Source: PMP191F sp047602185
Lineage (GTDB): Bacteria; Bacteroidota; Bacteroidia; Chitinophagales; Chitinophagaceae
Reading direction: 5' to 3'
DNA length: 64,000 nt
Assembly (NCBI GenBank): GCA_047602185.1
Contig: JASGHY010000001.1
Location: forward strand, 2,480,001 to 2,544,000
Position numbers and translations under genes: made by a program. Positions 54,590 through 63,509 of this stretch are shown here, one piece after another. A model generated the notes under the pieces. It saw only the letters and a program-made list of their open reading frames with translations. It ran no database searches and was not told where the DNA came from. How positions within the stretch are numbered: position 1 is the stretch's first letter; the number at the start of each line of letters is the position of its first letter.

Positions 54590-55780
54590 TTATTTAAAAT
54601 AATTCAACGAATAGCTTTCAAAACGTATCAGTTCATAAGGATTGGCAGTTCCTGTTTCATAAGCAATACCCACCAGCGTATCAGACACGATCGCTATATC
54701 CGAATAAGCTGACTGACCTGTATTGACCACAAAGCGTTTTGTCCACGATTTGCCATTGTCTTTACTGGTAGTGATGCTCATATTCACACGCGTGGTACTG
54801 GCTGCATTAGAGAAAAATAATGTGTACGCATTGTTATAGGTATAAGAAAGCAGGCTACCCTGCGATACCGGGTCAATCAATGCATATTCCCCCTGTACGG
54901 TTGTCCAGGTAGTGCCACCATCTTCACTGATGGCCGACACACGGAAGTTCTTTCCGGAACAACGGCTGTTAAGCAACAGCTTTCCGTCCGATAGTTCTGT
55001 CACTGTAGTTTCATTGGGTGTAAATGAAGCGGGGTCTGCTGTATTACCAGCGGTCCATGTAGCACCATGATCATCAGAATAGATCATGTATGCCGATTGC
55101 ACACGTTTGGTAGCATCCTTATTCACTGTTATAAAACAGGACGGCACTACCAGCCTGCCAGCTTTTGCTCCTTTGGTTAATTGAATACCATGACAGGGGC
55201 CGGTGGAGATCCAGCCCCATTCGGGTTTGGTAGTGGTAGCAGAAATATTGGTTGCCGCAGCCCATGTTACACCATCATCAGACGATCTTGTTACATATAC
55301 CCTTCTTGGTACCCCTGTTCCATTGTTGATAGCGCTGATATCATCTGCCCCCCTGTTCCACGACATCAGCATTACAATATCTCCCGTGCTCTGGTCAATA
55401 ACAGGTACGGGATTGCCACAGGTATTGGTACCATCATCCCATACTTTAATAGTTGGCCCCCAGGTAACGCCATTATCCAGGGAGCGTTTTACAACCAGGT
55501 CTATATCACCATTGTCAGCACAACTGTTCTTTCTTGCTTCGGCAAAAGCCAGCAATGTCCCTTTTTTTGTTTTGATGATAGCCGGGATCCTGAAACAGCT
55601 ATAACCTTCCGTACTTTTCTGAAAGATGGTTATTTTATTGGTAGCAGGCTGATTGGGCACCACTGCTGCTGCCGGAGGTGGTGGCGGAGGGCCTTCTATA
55701 GTAGGTTTGCACGAACTGATGATGCTACATACAGCAATGCTGCAGGTAATGAGTTGTATAATGGATGTATGCAATTTCAT
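54590..55780 (-). CDS. nanH: Sialidase (BNR), first copy
   Basis: The start at 55780 (MKLHTSIIQLITCSIAVCSI) gives a lipobox with Cys at SSC; the frame opens at 55804. The 396-residue lipoprotein has a Pro-rich stalk (PPPPPP) after the lipid site, then FRIPAI and five Asp boxes (SLDNGVTWG, SSDDGVTWA, SDDHGATWT, SEDGGTTWT, SKDNGKSWT). It is a surface exo-sialidase, placed right after susD, as is usual for the first glycosidase of a utilization locus. Confidence 0.9.
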   Translation of the reverse strand: MKLHTSIIQLITCSIAVCSIISSCKPTIEGPPPPPPAAAVVPNQPATNKITIFQKSTEGYSCFRIPAIIKTKKGTLLAFAEARKNSCADNGDIDLVVKRSLDNGVTWGPTIKVWDDGTNTCGNPVPVIDQSTGDIVMLMSWNRGADDISAINNGTGVPRRVYVTRSSDDGVTWAAATNISATTTKPEWGWISTGPCHGIQLTKGAKAGRLVVPSCFITVNKDATKRVQSAYMIYSDDHGATWTAGNTADPASFTPNETTVTELSDGKLLLNSRCSGKNFRVSAISEDGGTTWTTVQGEYALIDPVSQGSLLSYTYNNAYTLFFSNAASTTRVNMSITTSKDNGKSWTKRFVVNTGQSAYSDIAIVSDTLVGIAYETGTANPYELIRFESYSLNYFK

Positions 55781-55803
55781 AAAAACTTTTTTGAGGGTTA
55801 ACA

Positions 55804-57252
55804 TCAGAAAGCAGGATAGCCTTCTGTTTGTTTTAAATTGGCATTCTGGCTGTACATCGAACGGGTGATGGGGAAATACAACGGAACGTTTTTACCTACC
55901 AGGTTAGGCACTTCGGTATAGGCATTGATAGTACCCGCCGCGTGAAAACGTACAATATCCGGCCAGCGCTTCAGTTCGCAATACAGTTCACGGAAACGCT
56001 CATCGAAGATCTCACGCTCTACAGATTTCTTATCAGTAGCACCGGTGTATTTACCGGTACCTGCACGTGCTCTTATTTTTTCCAGTTCTATAATAGCTTC
56101 CGGCGTTCTGTCGAGAGCAGCAAGCGCCTCTGCACGAAACAGGATCAACTCACCTAAACGGTACAGGATAATATCGCAGTCAAATGCCCTTCCGTCATTA
56201 TAGACAGTGCCCTTCAGTTTGTTATCAAACACACCTACAATACTGCCATCTGCACGCACCCCTTTAATAATAGAAGCAGCTTTACGTATATCACTGGCAT
56301 TTACATTAAACACTGCCTCCAGTTTTGCACTGGGCGAATACTGGCTTCGTGCTGCAGTTTCCGCATAAGGAATGCTGGTCTTATTAATAGCATCATTTAC
56401 CAGCGCACCATTGGGTTTGAGGTAATAGCCATAACTATTATTGTATTCATCTTTCTGGAAATAGATCGACATTACCACTTCCCCGTTATTGCGGTTGTTG
56501 GTTGCATAAATGGTATTGAAATCTGTTTGCAGGGAAACCGAAGAGATCACTTTATCCAGTGTAGCAATAGCATCCTGCAGGTCTGCGCTGCTGCCTTTCA
56601 ATACTTTTGCTTTCCAGATCAGTGCATCTGCTTTCAAGGCATAGGCAGCAGGTTTGGAAGCCCGGCTTTTATTTACAAACCCGGTTTCAGGGAACAGGTC
56701 TATTGCGCTGTTCACATCTTTCAGAATCTGGTCCATGATCTCCGATGCAGGAGAACGTGCCAGCAATGGCATATCATCTGATTCGGTTGGTTGCAATACC
56801 AGCGGCACATCGCCCCAGGTACGTATAAGATAGAAATAGGTAAATGCCCTGATAAAAGTAGCCTCAGCCATTGCACGGTTCTTAGTTGCCTCATTACCAA
56901 ATTTGATCGGTGGCGTATATTTTAACAGCAGGTTGCAATGGTGAATGACATTATAAAAATCAACCCAGTTGGGTGCAGTACTTTCTGTAAGGTTCTGTGT
57001 CCATGCGTTTGACATACCCTGGTGCAACCCCGGATCAAAGGCATCGCCCCTGTCTTCCATGTAATAGGTAGTATTCATCGTTGAGCGGAACTTGGTATAG
57101 ATACCGGTCATATAACCGGTTACATCTCCTTCCGACTTCCAGTAACTGGCACTGGTAAGACTGGATACAGGGTCCAGTTCCAGTGTTTTGGTGCAGCTTG
57201 CCAGTAATAAGATGCACTGAACAATCACTGCTATCTGAAATATCTTTTTCAT
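55804..57252 (-). CDS. SusD/RagB-family glycan-binding lipoprotein
   Basis: The start at 57252 (MKKIFQIAVIVQCILLLASC) gives a lipobox; the frame opens at 57282. The 482-residue protein follows the SusD plan: TKTLELDPVSS after the Cys, four TPR-like helical pairs (FYNVIHHCNLLLKYTPP, AEATFIRAFTYFYLIRTWGDVPLV) and the C-terminal RFRELYCELKRWPDIVRF. It caps the TonB receptor encoded upstream, here presumably binding sialoglycans. Confidence 0.93.
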   Translation of the reverse strand: MKKIFQIAVIVQCILLLASCTKTLELDPVSSLTSASYWKSEGDVTGYMTGIYTKFRSTMNTTYYMEDRGDAFDPGLHQGMSNAWTQNLTESTAPNWVDFYNVIHHCNLLLKYTPPIKFGNEATKNRAMAEATFIRAFTYFYLIRTWGDVPLVLQPTESDDMPLLARSPASEIMDQILKDVNSAIDLFPETGFVNKSRASKPAAYALKADALIWKAKVLKGSSADLQDAIATLDKVISSVSLQTDFNTIYATNNRNNGEVVMSIYFQKDEYNNSYGYYLKPNGALVNDAINKTSIPYAETAARSQYSPSAKLEAVFNVNASDIRKAASIIKGVRADGSIVGVFDNKLKGTVYNDGRAFDCDIILYRLGELILFRAEALAALDRTPEAIIELEKIRARAGTGKYTGATDKKSVEREIFDERFRELYCELKRWPDIVRFHAAGTINAYTEVPNLVGKNVPLYFPITRSMYSQNANLKQTEGYPAF

Positions 57253-57285
57253 GTTTTTATATTTATGAACAAACAATCGCAATCA

Positions 57286-60200
57286 TTAAAAACCAACTTT
57301 TACGCCGCAGTTAAACTCACGCGGACGTGGGTATTGTCCAACATCTGAACCCGTATAGATCTCAGGAGAAAGGCCATCGTATGGAGTGATGTAGCCTATA
57401 TTGTAAATACCGGCAAATACTTCCAGGTTTTGTATTGCTGCCTTTTTCAGCAAACGGTTACGCAACTGGTAGCTGAGTGACACTTCCCTGAAAGCAATAA
57501 AATCGCCTTTGTTGTAATACAATGAACTATTGCTGGAGTTACCTACAGAATTACCAATACCATTATCATTGCGAACATGGTTGCGATAACCAAAATCAAA
57601 ATCACTTTCTACTGTATATCTTGGAATAACAGCTATATCGCCGGGCTTTTTCCATACCTTATCGCTCAGCACATCCGTAAGCGTCATATTGTTGTTGCGG
57701 GAGCTGCCATTGGCTTTGGCACGGAAACCATTGTCAATTACATGGCCGTATGCGTAGTCAACCAAAAAACGTAAAGCAATGCCCCTGTAGGTTACAGTGT
57801 TACTGATGCCGCCCGTTTTATCAGGACGGATATAACCCATAAAGATCATATCCTTGTTATCGATCCTGTTATCACCATTCCTGTCTTCCCAGATAGCATC
57901 ACCACCTTTTTTAACACGACCGTTGGCATATACATCATAAGGAGCATTGGCTGCATCCGCATCTGTTGAATACACTCCCACCATATGGTAAGCCCATCTG
58001 CCACCATATCGCTCTCCTTCAGCAAAGCCTCCTACCATCGTTTCTTTTTGTTTGGAAACATCATACACAATATTGCCACCAGAGCGGTTTTTCTCCTGTC
58101 CATTGAAAGGCAGCTTAACAACAGTAGACCTGTTGTAAGCGAAATTCATACTGATATCCCAGGTAAAGTTTCTTGACCTGATAGGTGTGGCATTCAGTTC
58201 AATCTCAAAACCTGTGCTCCTGATAGAACCGAAATTACTTTTGATGGAACTGAAACCGGAGTTAGCATCCAGCGGTTTACTGTACAGCCTGTTTGAAGTG
58301 ATCTTATTATAGTAATCCAGCAAAATGGTAACCCTGTCTTTGAACAGGCCAATATCCACACCCGCATCATACGAGGTAGTAGTTTCCCAAACAAGGTTAT
58401 TATTGGCAACAGCAGTATTCAGAATACCTACCTGTCCCATATAGTTGTAAGACGTGCCGGTAGAATAAGCGCCCTGTGAATCACCGATCGACAATTCGTT
58501 ATTACCTGTTTGTCCCCAGCTTGCCCTGAGTTTTAACTGCGAGATGATAGAAGAAAGATTCCAGAAGTTCTCCCGGTGAATATTCCAGCCGGCAGAGAGC
58601 CCCGGGAATAAACCCCATTTATGTTCACTGGCAAATCTTGACGAACCGTCGTACCGTAAACTGGCAGACAACATATACTTACGGTCAAAATCATAATTGA
58701 CACGACCGAAATAACTCATCGTATTGTCTTCTGAAACAGAAGTTGAGATCCTTTGTGTGGACACACTGGTTGCATTCAGTGTAGGAATATTATCTGTTGG
58801 CGCTCCATAGCCACTGCCGGACATAGCATAGGTATAAGCATACAGGTAACTGCCACCCAGTACAGCATTGATGTTGTGACTGCCCCCAAATGTTTTTACA
58901 TAGTTGAATACACCATCTGCCTGCAGGTTCTTGTCAAACTGGTGCGCGGCAGATGCGTCCCTGTTCTTATTGATCTCGTTATATGCTTCAAACCTGTTCT
59001 GGATACCGGAGCCGGCGTACCAGTACACAGCAGGAGAAAAATTAAGACCGGGAAGGATATTGATATCGGAACCCACTTTTATATTGGTACGATACACGTG
59101 GTTATCGCTGTACTTTTCCTTATAATATACTTCATGCAGCCTGCTGCGGAAAGTAGCAGACACTTCACCGGGAGCGGGCGTACCATCCTCATAATACAAC
59201 CTTTCAGTAAAGGGCATGGTAACCGAACGGCTCAGCACATTGGTATAATTGTTGGCCACATCACCATTACGCCATACGTAATTGAGGCTCGTATTAATGC
59301 TTACACGGTTGCTTACTTTATAGCTCGCTTTAAAATTGGCTGAATAATTCTTGTACCAGGTACCGTACACAATACCATCCTGGTTAAGATAACCAAGCCC
59401 CAGGTAATAGTTCATCTTATCAGTACCGCCGCTTACATTAAAATCATATTCCTGCTTGTAACCGGTCTGAAAAGTAATGTCCTGGAAATTGGTGGATTTA
59501 AAGATCAACTGGCGACCGGTAACAGGATCTGTCATGGTTTGCCAGCCAGCCTGGTTCAGCAGGTAATCAACATATTCCTGTCCATAGTTCAGCACATATA
59601 CGTCCAGGAATTCCAGTGTATGCTTTGTATTACGTGGATTACCCGTTGACATACCGTAAGTGCCGCCTTCAAGATATTTGGTTTTATTGGCAGCCGTACT
59701 GAAGTTGTTAATAGCGGTTCTGCTTACAGCGATATAATCCTGTGCACTGGTGAAGTTGTAACGTTTGGCCTGTTTCTCGATACCACTGGTTACTTTAAAA
59801 CTGGTAACGGCCCTGCCTGTTTTACCACCTTTTGTTTTTACAATGATAATGCCATTAGCCGCCCTGGCACCATAAATGGCGGTAGAAGCAGCGTCTTTCA
59901 ATACCTGTACCGATTCAATGTCGTCAGGATTCAGATCGCTTATATTACGGATGGCGCCTACAAAACCATCAACAATAAACAAAGGCGCATCACCTTCCGG
60001 AGAAGTAGAAGTACCGCCCCGGATAAAGATCTGTGGGTTAGAACCTGGTTGTCCGTCAGATATCTGCAGGGTAAGCCCCGGTACCCTGCCCTGCAATTGC
60101 AGTAAAGGGTTTGCACCGGGCGCATGCGCAAATTCTTTATCAGATACTTTAGAAATAGAACTGGTAACCGCAGCACGTGATTGCTGTCCGTAGCCAATAA

Positions 60201-60528
60201 CCACAACCTGGTTAAGCGCATTGGCATCTGCATCAAGCGATACATTGATCACCTTGCGGTTGTTAACCGCTACCTCTTTGGGTTGGTAGCCTACAAAACT
60301 AAAAACGAGGATAGCATTTTTGTCGCTCACATGAATACTGTAGCGACCAAGAGAATCAGTAGTAGCAGAAATGAGCGTTCCCTTTACGTTTACAGTAACA
60401 CTTTGCAACACATCAGAAGCGTTGCCGGAAGTTACCACCCCGGAAATAACGGCATTATTCTGGGCAGAAAGCCGCAGCGTAATGACGCATAAAAAGGCCA
60501 TTAACCAATAAGCAGATAGCTTTTTCAT
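57286..60528 (-). CDS. SusC/RagA-family TonB-linked outer-membrane transporter
   Basis: A 1080-residue receptor with a signal peptide (about 1-22), a carboxypeptidase-like domain (ISGVVTSGNASDVLQSVTV), then VVVIGYGQQSRAAVTSSISKV and the plug with IRGGTSTSPEGDAPLFIVDG and SVQVLKDAASTAIYGARAANG, then a long barrel. It would import sialic-acid-containing glycans across the outer membrane. It is the first gene of the nan operon, divergent from the GntR regulator, and has a 13-bp palindrome at its promoter. Confidence 0.95.
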   Translation of the reverse strand: MKKLSAYWLMAFLCVITLRLSAQNNAVISGVVTSGNASDVLQSVTVNVKGTLISATTDSLGRYSIHVSDKNAILVFSFVGYQPKEVAVNNRKVINVSLDADANALNQVVVIGYGQQSRAAVTSSISKVSDKEFAHAPGANPLLQLQGRVPGLTLQISDGQPGSNPQIFIRGGTSTSPEGDAPLFIVDGFVGAIRNISDLNPDDIESVQVLKDAASTAIYGARAANGIIIVKTKGGKTGRAVTSFKVTSGIEKQAKRYNFTSAQDYIAVSRTAINNFSTAANKTKYLEGGTYGMSTGNPRNTKHTLEFLDVYVLNYGQEYVDYLLNQAGWQTMTDPVTGRQLIFKSTNFQDITFQTGYKQEYDFNVSGGTDKMNYYLGLGYLNQDGIVYGTWYKNYSANFKASYKVSNRVSINTSLNYVWRNGDVANNYTNVLSRSVTMPFTERLYYEDGTPAPGEVSATFRSRLHEVYYKEKYSDNHVYRTNIKVGSDINILPGLNFSPAVYWYAGSGIQNRFEAYNEINKNRDASAAHQFDKNLQADGVFNYVKTFGGSHNINAVLGGSYLYAYTYAMSGSGYGAPTDNIPTLNATSVSTQRISTSVSEDNTMSYFGRVNYDFDRKYMLSASLRYDGSSRFASEHKWGLFPGLSAGWNIHRENFWNLSSIISQLKLRASWGQTGNNELSIGDSQGAYSTGTSYNYMGQVGILNTAVANNNLVWETTTSYDAGVDIGLFKDRVTILLDYYNKITSNRLYSKPLDANSGFSSIKSNFGSIRSTGFEIELNATPIRSRNFTWDISMNFAYNRSTVVKLPFNGQEKNRSGGNIVYDVSKQKETMVGGFAEGERYGGRWAYHMVGVYSTDADAANAPYDVYANGRVKKGGDAIWEDRNGDNRIDNKDMIFMGYIRPDKTGGISNTVTYRGIALRFLVDYAYGHVIDNGFRAKANGSSRNNNMTLTDVLSDKVWKKPGDIAVIPRYTVESDFDFGYRNHVRNDNGIGNSVGNSSNSSLYYNKGDFIAFREVSLSYQLRNRLLKKAAIQNLEVFAGIYNIGYITPYDGLSPEIYTGSDVGQYPRPREFNCGVKVGF

Positions 60529-60554
60529 ATAGCAATTTTTCGATTATTAGTACT

Positions 60555-60567
60555 TATGTAGTACATA
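60555..60567. promoter_or_regulatory. Perfect 13-bp palindrome at the nan operon promoter (GntR operator candidate)
   Basis: TATGTAGTACATA is a perfect palindrome about G60561. It lies 27 bp before the susC ATG. A CATTTTTG -7-like box (minus strand, 60576-60569) sits immediately upstream on that strand, with TTTG at 60600-60597, 20 bp further. GntR/FadR operators often have a GTA..TAC core. The regulator gene at 60751 is the natural candidate. Confidence 0.6.
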
Positions 60568-60750
60568 TCAAAAATGGAACATTTTTAAATATCGTCCAAA
60601 AAAAGGTTTTACACATCATTGCAAGCAACTAATAGTCAGTACATTAAAGAGACAATTTTGCTTCACGTGGCTTTTTGGGAAAAATGGCAGATTTTGACAG
60701 GCAATTTATTTTTTCGTATTTTGTCCCACATATCAACAATTTAAAACTCA

Positions 60751-61452
60751 TTGCAAGTGGCGTTGTTACCAAGTGAATTAAGCAAAGACCTGGAACCTAT
60801 TTCTAATAGCACCATGGCCGACCTGGTAGAGATCAGATTACGTGAATACCTGAAGAAGAAATCCTTTTTACCGGGCGATTCTCTTCCCAAAGAAATAGAA
60901 CTGGCAGAAGCGTTGGGGGTTAGCCGCAATATTGTACGTGAGGCATTGAGCAGGTTACGCATGCTGGGCATGATCGAGTCGCGTAAAAAAAGAGGAATGG
61001 TCTTAACAAGACCTGATATACTGGGAGCTTTTGAGCGGGTGCTTGATCCGCTGATCATTGATAAAAGTACCCTGCAGGATATTTTTGAATTACGTCTTGT
61101 ACTGGAAATGGGTCTTGCTGATATACTCTATATCCGCAAAACAGAAAAAGATATTGAGGAATTACGTGCAATTGCAAAACGGGAAGTAAAAAGCAGCACC
61201 TTCTTTCGTATAGAGAATGAAATTGAGTTTCACGGAAAACTCTATGCCATTACCGGCAACGATACACTAAAGCGTTTCCAGATCATGCTACTGCCCATCT
61301 TTGGTTATGTAACCACGCTGGAGAAAAAACAGGTAAAAGGCAAAGTAACGCATATGGACCTTGTAGATATTCTGCAGAATGGTGACAAAGAAGATTTCAG
61401 AAAAGGTATGCGCGAACACCTTGCACCACATTTTGACAGGCTGAATAAATAA
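60751..61452 (+). CDS. GntR/FadR-family regulator, probable nan operon regulator
   Basis: A 233-residue regulator from a TTG start; GTG at 60757 or ATG at 60814 are alternatives. It has an N-terminal winged HTH (GDSLPKEIELAEALGVSRNIVREALSRLRMLGMIESRKKRGMVL) and an FCD-type helical ligand domain with acidic and His residues (EIEFHGKLYAITGN, REHLAPHF), the usual metal/ligand site. It is divergent from susC across 222 bp containing a palindrome. It would sense sialic acid or a breakdown product. Confidence 0.85.
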   Translation: MQVALLPSELSKDLEPISNSTMADLVEIRLREYLKKKSFLPGDSLPKEIELAEALGVSRNIVREALSRLRMLGMIESRKKRGMVLTRPDILGAFERVLDPLIIDKSTLQDIFELRLVLEMGLADILYIRKTEKDIEELRAIAKREVKSSTFFRIENEIEFHGKLYAITGNDTLKRFQIMLLPIFGYVTTLEKKQVKGKVTHMDLVDILQNGDKEDFRKGMREHLAPHFDRLNK

Positions 61453-61456
61453 GCTG

Positions 61457-61735
61457 TTATTGAATACAAGTCCGAAAACAAGAAAATATCAAAGGAAAGC
61501 AGAAGTCAGATGTATGAAGTCGGAAGTTAGATGAATGAAAGATCGAACTGCAAATTGCCAACTGCCAACTTGCATTCCTCGCCACTCGTAGCTCAAAGCT
61601 CGCCGCTTGCATTCGGGATAACTGCAAACTGTCAACTGCCAACTTTCTTCCTGTCTTTCCTTCGACATTCGAAATTCTGTATTCAACATTCGATATTTCC
61701 CCCCGTACTTCTTATTTCGTACTTCCTTGTGCCCC
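61457..61735. repeat. Word-like degenerate repeat tract (third copy)
   Basis: Contains AACTGCAAACTGTCAACTGC, TTCGACATTCGAAATTCTG and CGTACTTCTTATTTCGTACT, the same word families as at 20342 and 39745. No gene. Confidence 0.65.
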
Positions 61736-61945
61736 CTACTTCTTCCTATCCATCACTATCATAATCGCCCCTGCTGCAATAGCAATACCACCTGCATACA
61801 TAGGCCAGGAAACTGTTTTATGCTCTTTTTTATTGATCTCCACTGATCCCAGGTCAACCACTTTCTTCTCGCGGGTAAAGTTGAAGCTTCTGAATACCAG
61901 CATCAGGATACCTGCTACTATTAATATTATACCGAACACTTTCAT
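61736..61945 (-). CDS. Small two-helix membrane protein (DUF3185-like)
   Basis: 69 residues with two transmembrane helices (MKVFGIILIVAGILMLVF and AGGIAIAAGAIMIVMD) around a short loop (REKKVVDLGSVEINKKEHKT). This is the layout of DUF3185-like small membrane proteins; the assignment is tentative. The gene is solitary. Confidence 0.55.
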   Translation of the reverse strand: MKVFGIILIVAGILMLVFRSFNFTREKKVVDLGSVEINKKEHKTVSWPMYAGGIAIAAGAIMIVMDRKK

Positions 61946-62189
61946 ATTGGCATTTTAGACATGGACATAAAAAACCCATGCCACTACCGCTGGTTCATTA
62001 TTCACATAATTATACACAATCAGCCTTCAGATTATCATTGGTTTCTATATTTCCGGCTAATGGGTATTGAACATTAAGCCAGTATTAAGAAAACGTAAAA
62101 TAAAAAACACCTAATTATTAAATCGTTTGAGCGGGTACCCACCAAATTAACAAACCTTTCAACTTTGCGCCTTCAATACTCAAAACACC

Positions 62190-63488
62190 ATGTTTACTTC
62201 CAGACGCAAACAGTTCTCCTGGCTTTTCGCTTTTTCGTTTTTGATTATTGCCAACGGGTTTTCACAAAACAATCATCCTGACGCACATTATAACCTGCTG
62301 AAAGGAAAGAGCTATGTACAATCCAAGAACTATTACCTGCTGACCCTTTTTGATGAATTACCGGAAGTAAAAAAATTACTGGCTGCCGATGCTTACCTCG
62401 GTTCACTGGGTAAGCTCAAAACAGACTCTTTAAAAGCAGCCCTTAAAACCTGTGAAAAAGACGGCCTTTGCTATACCAGCCACCTGAAATTCAGTGATGC
62501 TGAGATCAAACAGGTAGGCGAAAAACTGAAAGCATTATACCAGCCCGCTAATGCATTGGGCAAACTGGTAAAAGAACACCTGCTCCCATCAGGCACTTAT
62601 GTATTGTTCCAGAACTTACCTGCTGATGAAATGCTGGTAAAAGCATGGACACAGGATGCTGAGGGTGTAAACTTTGCCATCGGTGTATATGCTGAAGGTA
62701 AAAAGCCTAATTATCCCCTTATTGATTCTATCAGCTTTACTACACGCGATCCACGCAATCCCAATGCATTTTCAAATGGCTTCATCAGCCTGCTGTACAA
62801 TGCCTCTTATATGCTGGCAACAGAAAACGAGAGCAAACCAACATTCTATAGTCTTTCTATGAATGCAGCACTTCATTTCATCGAGATCAATGAAAGAAAC
62901 CAGGCTGCTGATTTTGAACCTATGACTGCCGGTGAGAACAAAGCAGCTCTCGACCGCATGAAGACCATTAAATGGGACCAATACAAATACTCTCTTATCC
63001 TTATCCCCGGCGCCGGCCCCGATGAACCCGAGGTAGCATTAAGCGCAGAAGGTATGATCCGTTGCAGACTGGCAGCCATTCAATACCACAAAGGATTGGC
63101 TCCTTTTATTGTAACCTCCGGAGGAAAAGTGCATCCTTACAAAACAAAGTATTGTGAAGCCACTGAAATGAAAAAATATATGGTGGAGGAACTGCATATC
63201 CCTGCAAGCGCCATCATCATTGACCCCCACGCAAGACATACTACTACCAACATGCGTAATACAGTGAGAATGATGTACCGGTATGGTATGCCATTTAGCA
63301 AAGCAGCTATTACCTGTACTACCCGTGGACAGAGTGGTATGATTGAGAAAACCCTTATCGCCCGCTGCTTGAAAGAACTCAATGAAGCACCCTATAAAAA
63401 TGGTGTCAGGCTGAGTGAGACAGAAGTGGAATTCTATCCGTTGATCGATGCATTGCACATCAATCCAACGGAACCTATGGATCCCTGA
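62190..63488 (+). CDS. YdcF/DUF218-family protein with N-terminal extension
   Basis: A 432-residue protein with a signal peptide (FLIIANGFSQ end). The C-terminal about 190 residues carry the DUF218 pattern: SLILIPGAGPDEPEVALSAEG, FIVTSGGKVHP, IIDPHARHTTTNMRNTVRM and ITCTTRGQSGM, as in ElyC/SanA/YdcF cell-envelope proteins. The N-terminal half is helical and unassigned. A probable role is in peptidoglycan precursor or envelope homeostasis. The downstream gene is co-directional. Confidence 0.75.
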   Translation: MFTSRRKQFSWLFAFSFLIIANGFSQNNHPDAHYNLLKGKSYVQSKNYYLLTLFDELPEVKKLLAADAYLGSLGKLKTDSLKAALKTCEKDGLCYTSHLKFSDAEIKQVGEKLKALYQPANALGKLVKEHLLPSGTYVLFQNLPADEMLVKAWTQDAEGVNFAIGVYAEGKKPNYPLIDSISFTTRDPRNPNAFSNGFISLLYNASYMLATENESKPTFYSLSMNAALHFIEINERNQAADFEPMTAGENKAALDRMKTIKWDQYKYSLILIPGAGPDEPEVALSAEGMIRCRLAAIQYHKGLAPFIVTSGGKVHPYKTKYCEATEMKKYMVEELHIPASAIIIDPHARHTTTNMRNTVRMMYRYGMPFSKAAITCTTRGQSGMIEKTLIARCLKELNEAPYKNGVRLSETEVEFYPLIDALHINPTEPMDP

Positions 63489-63509
63489 TCTTAAAAAATA
63501 AGACCTGTT

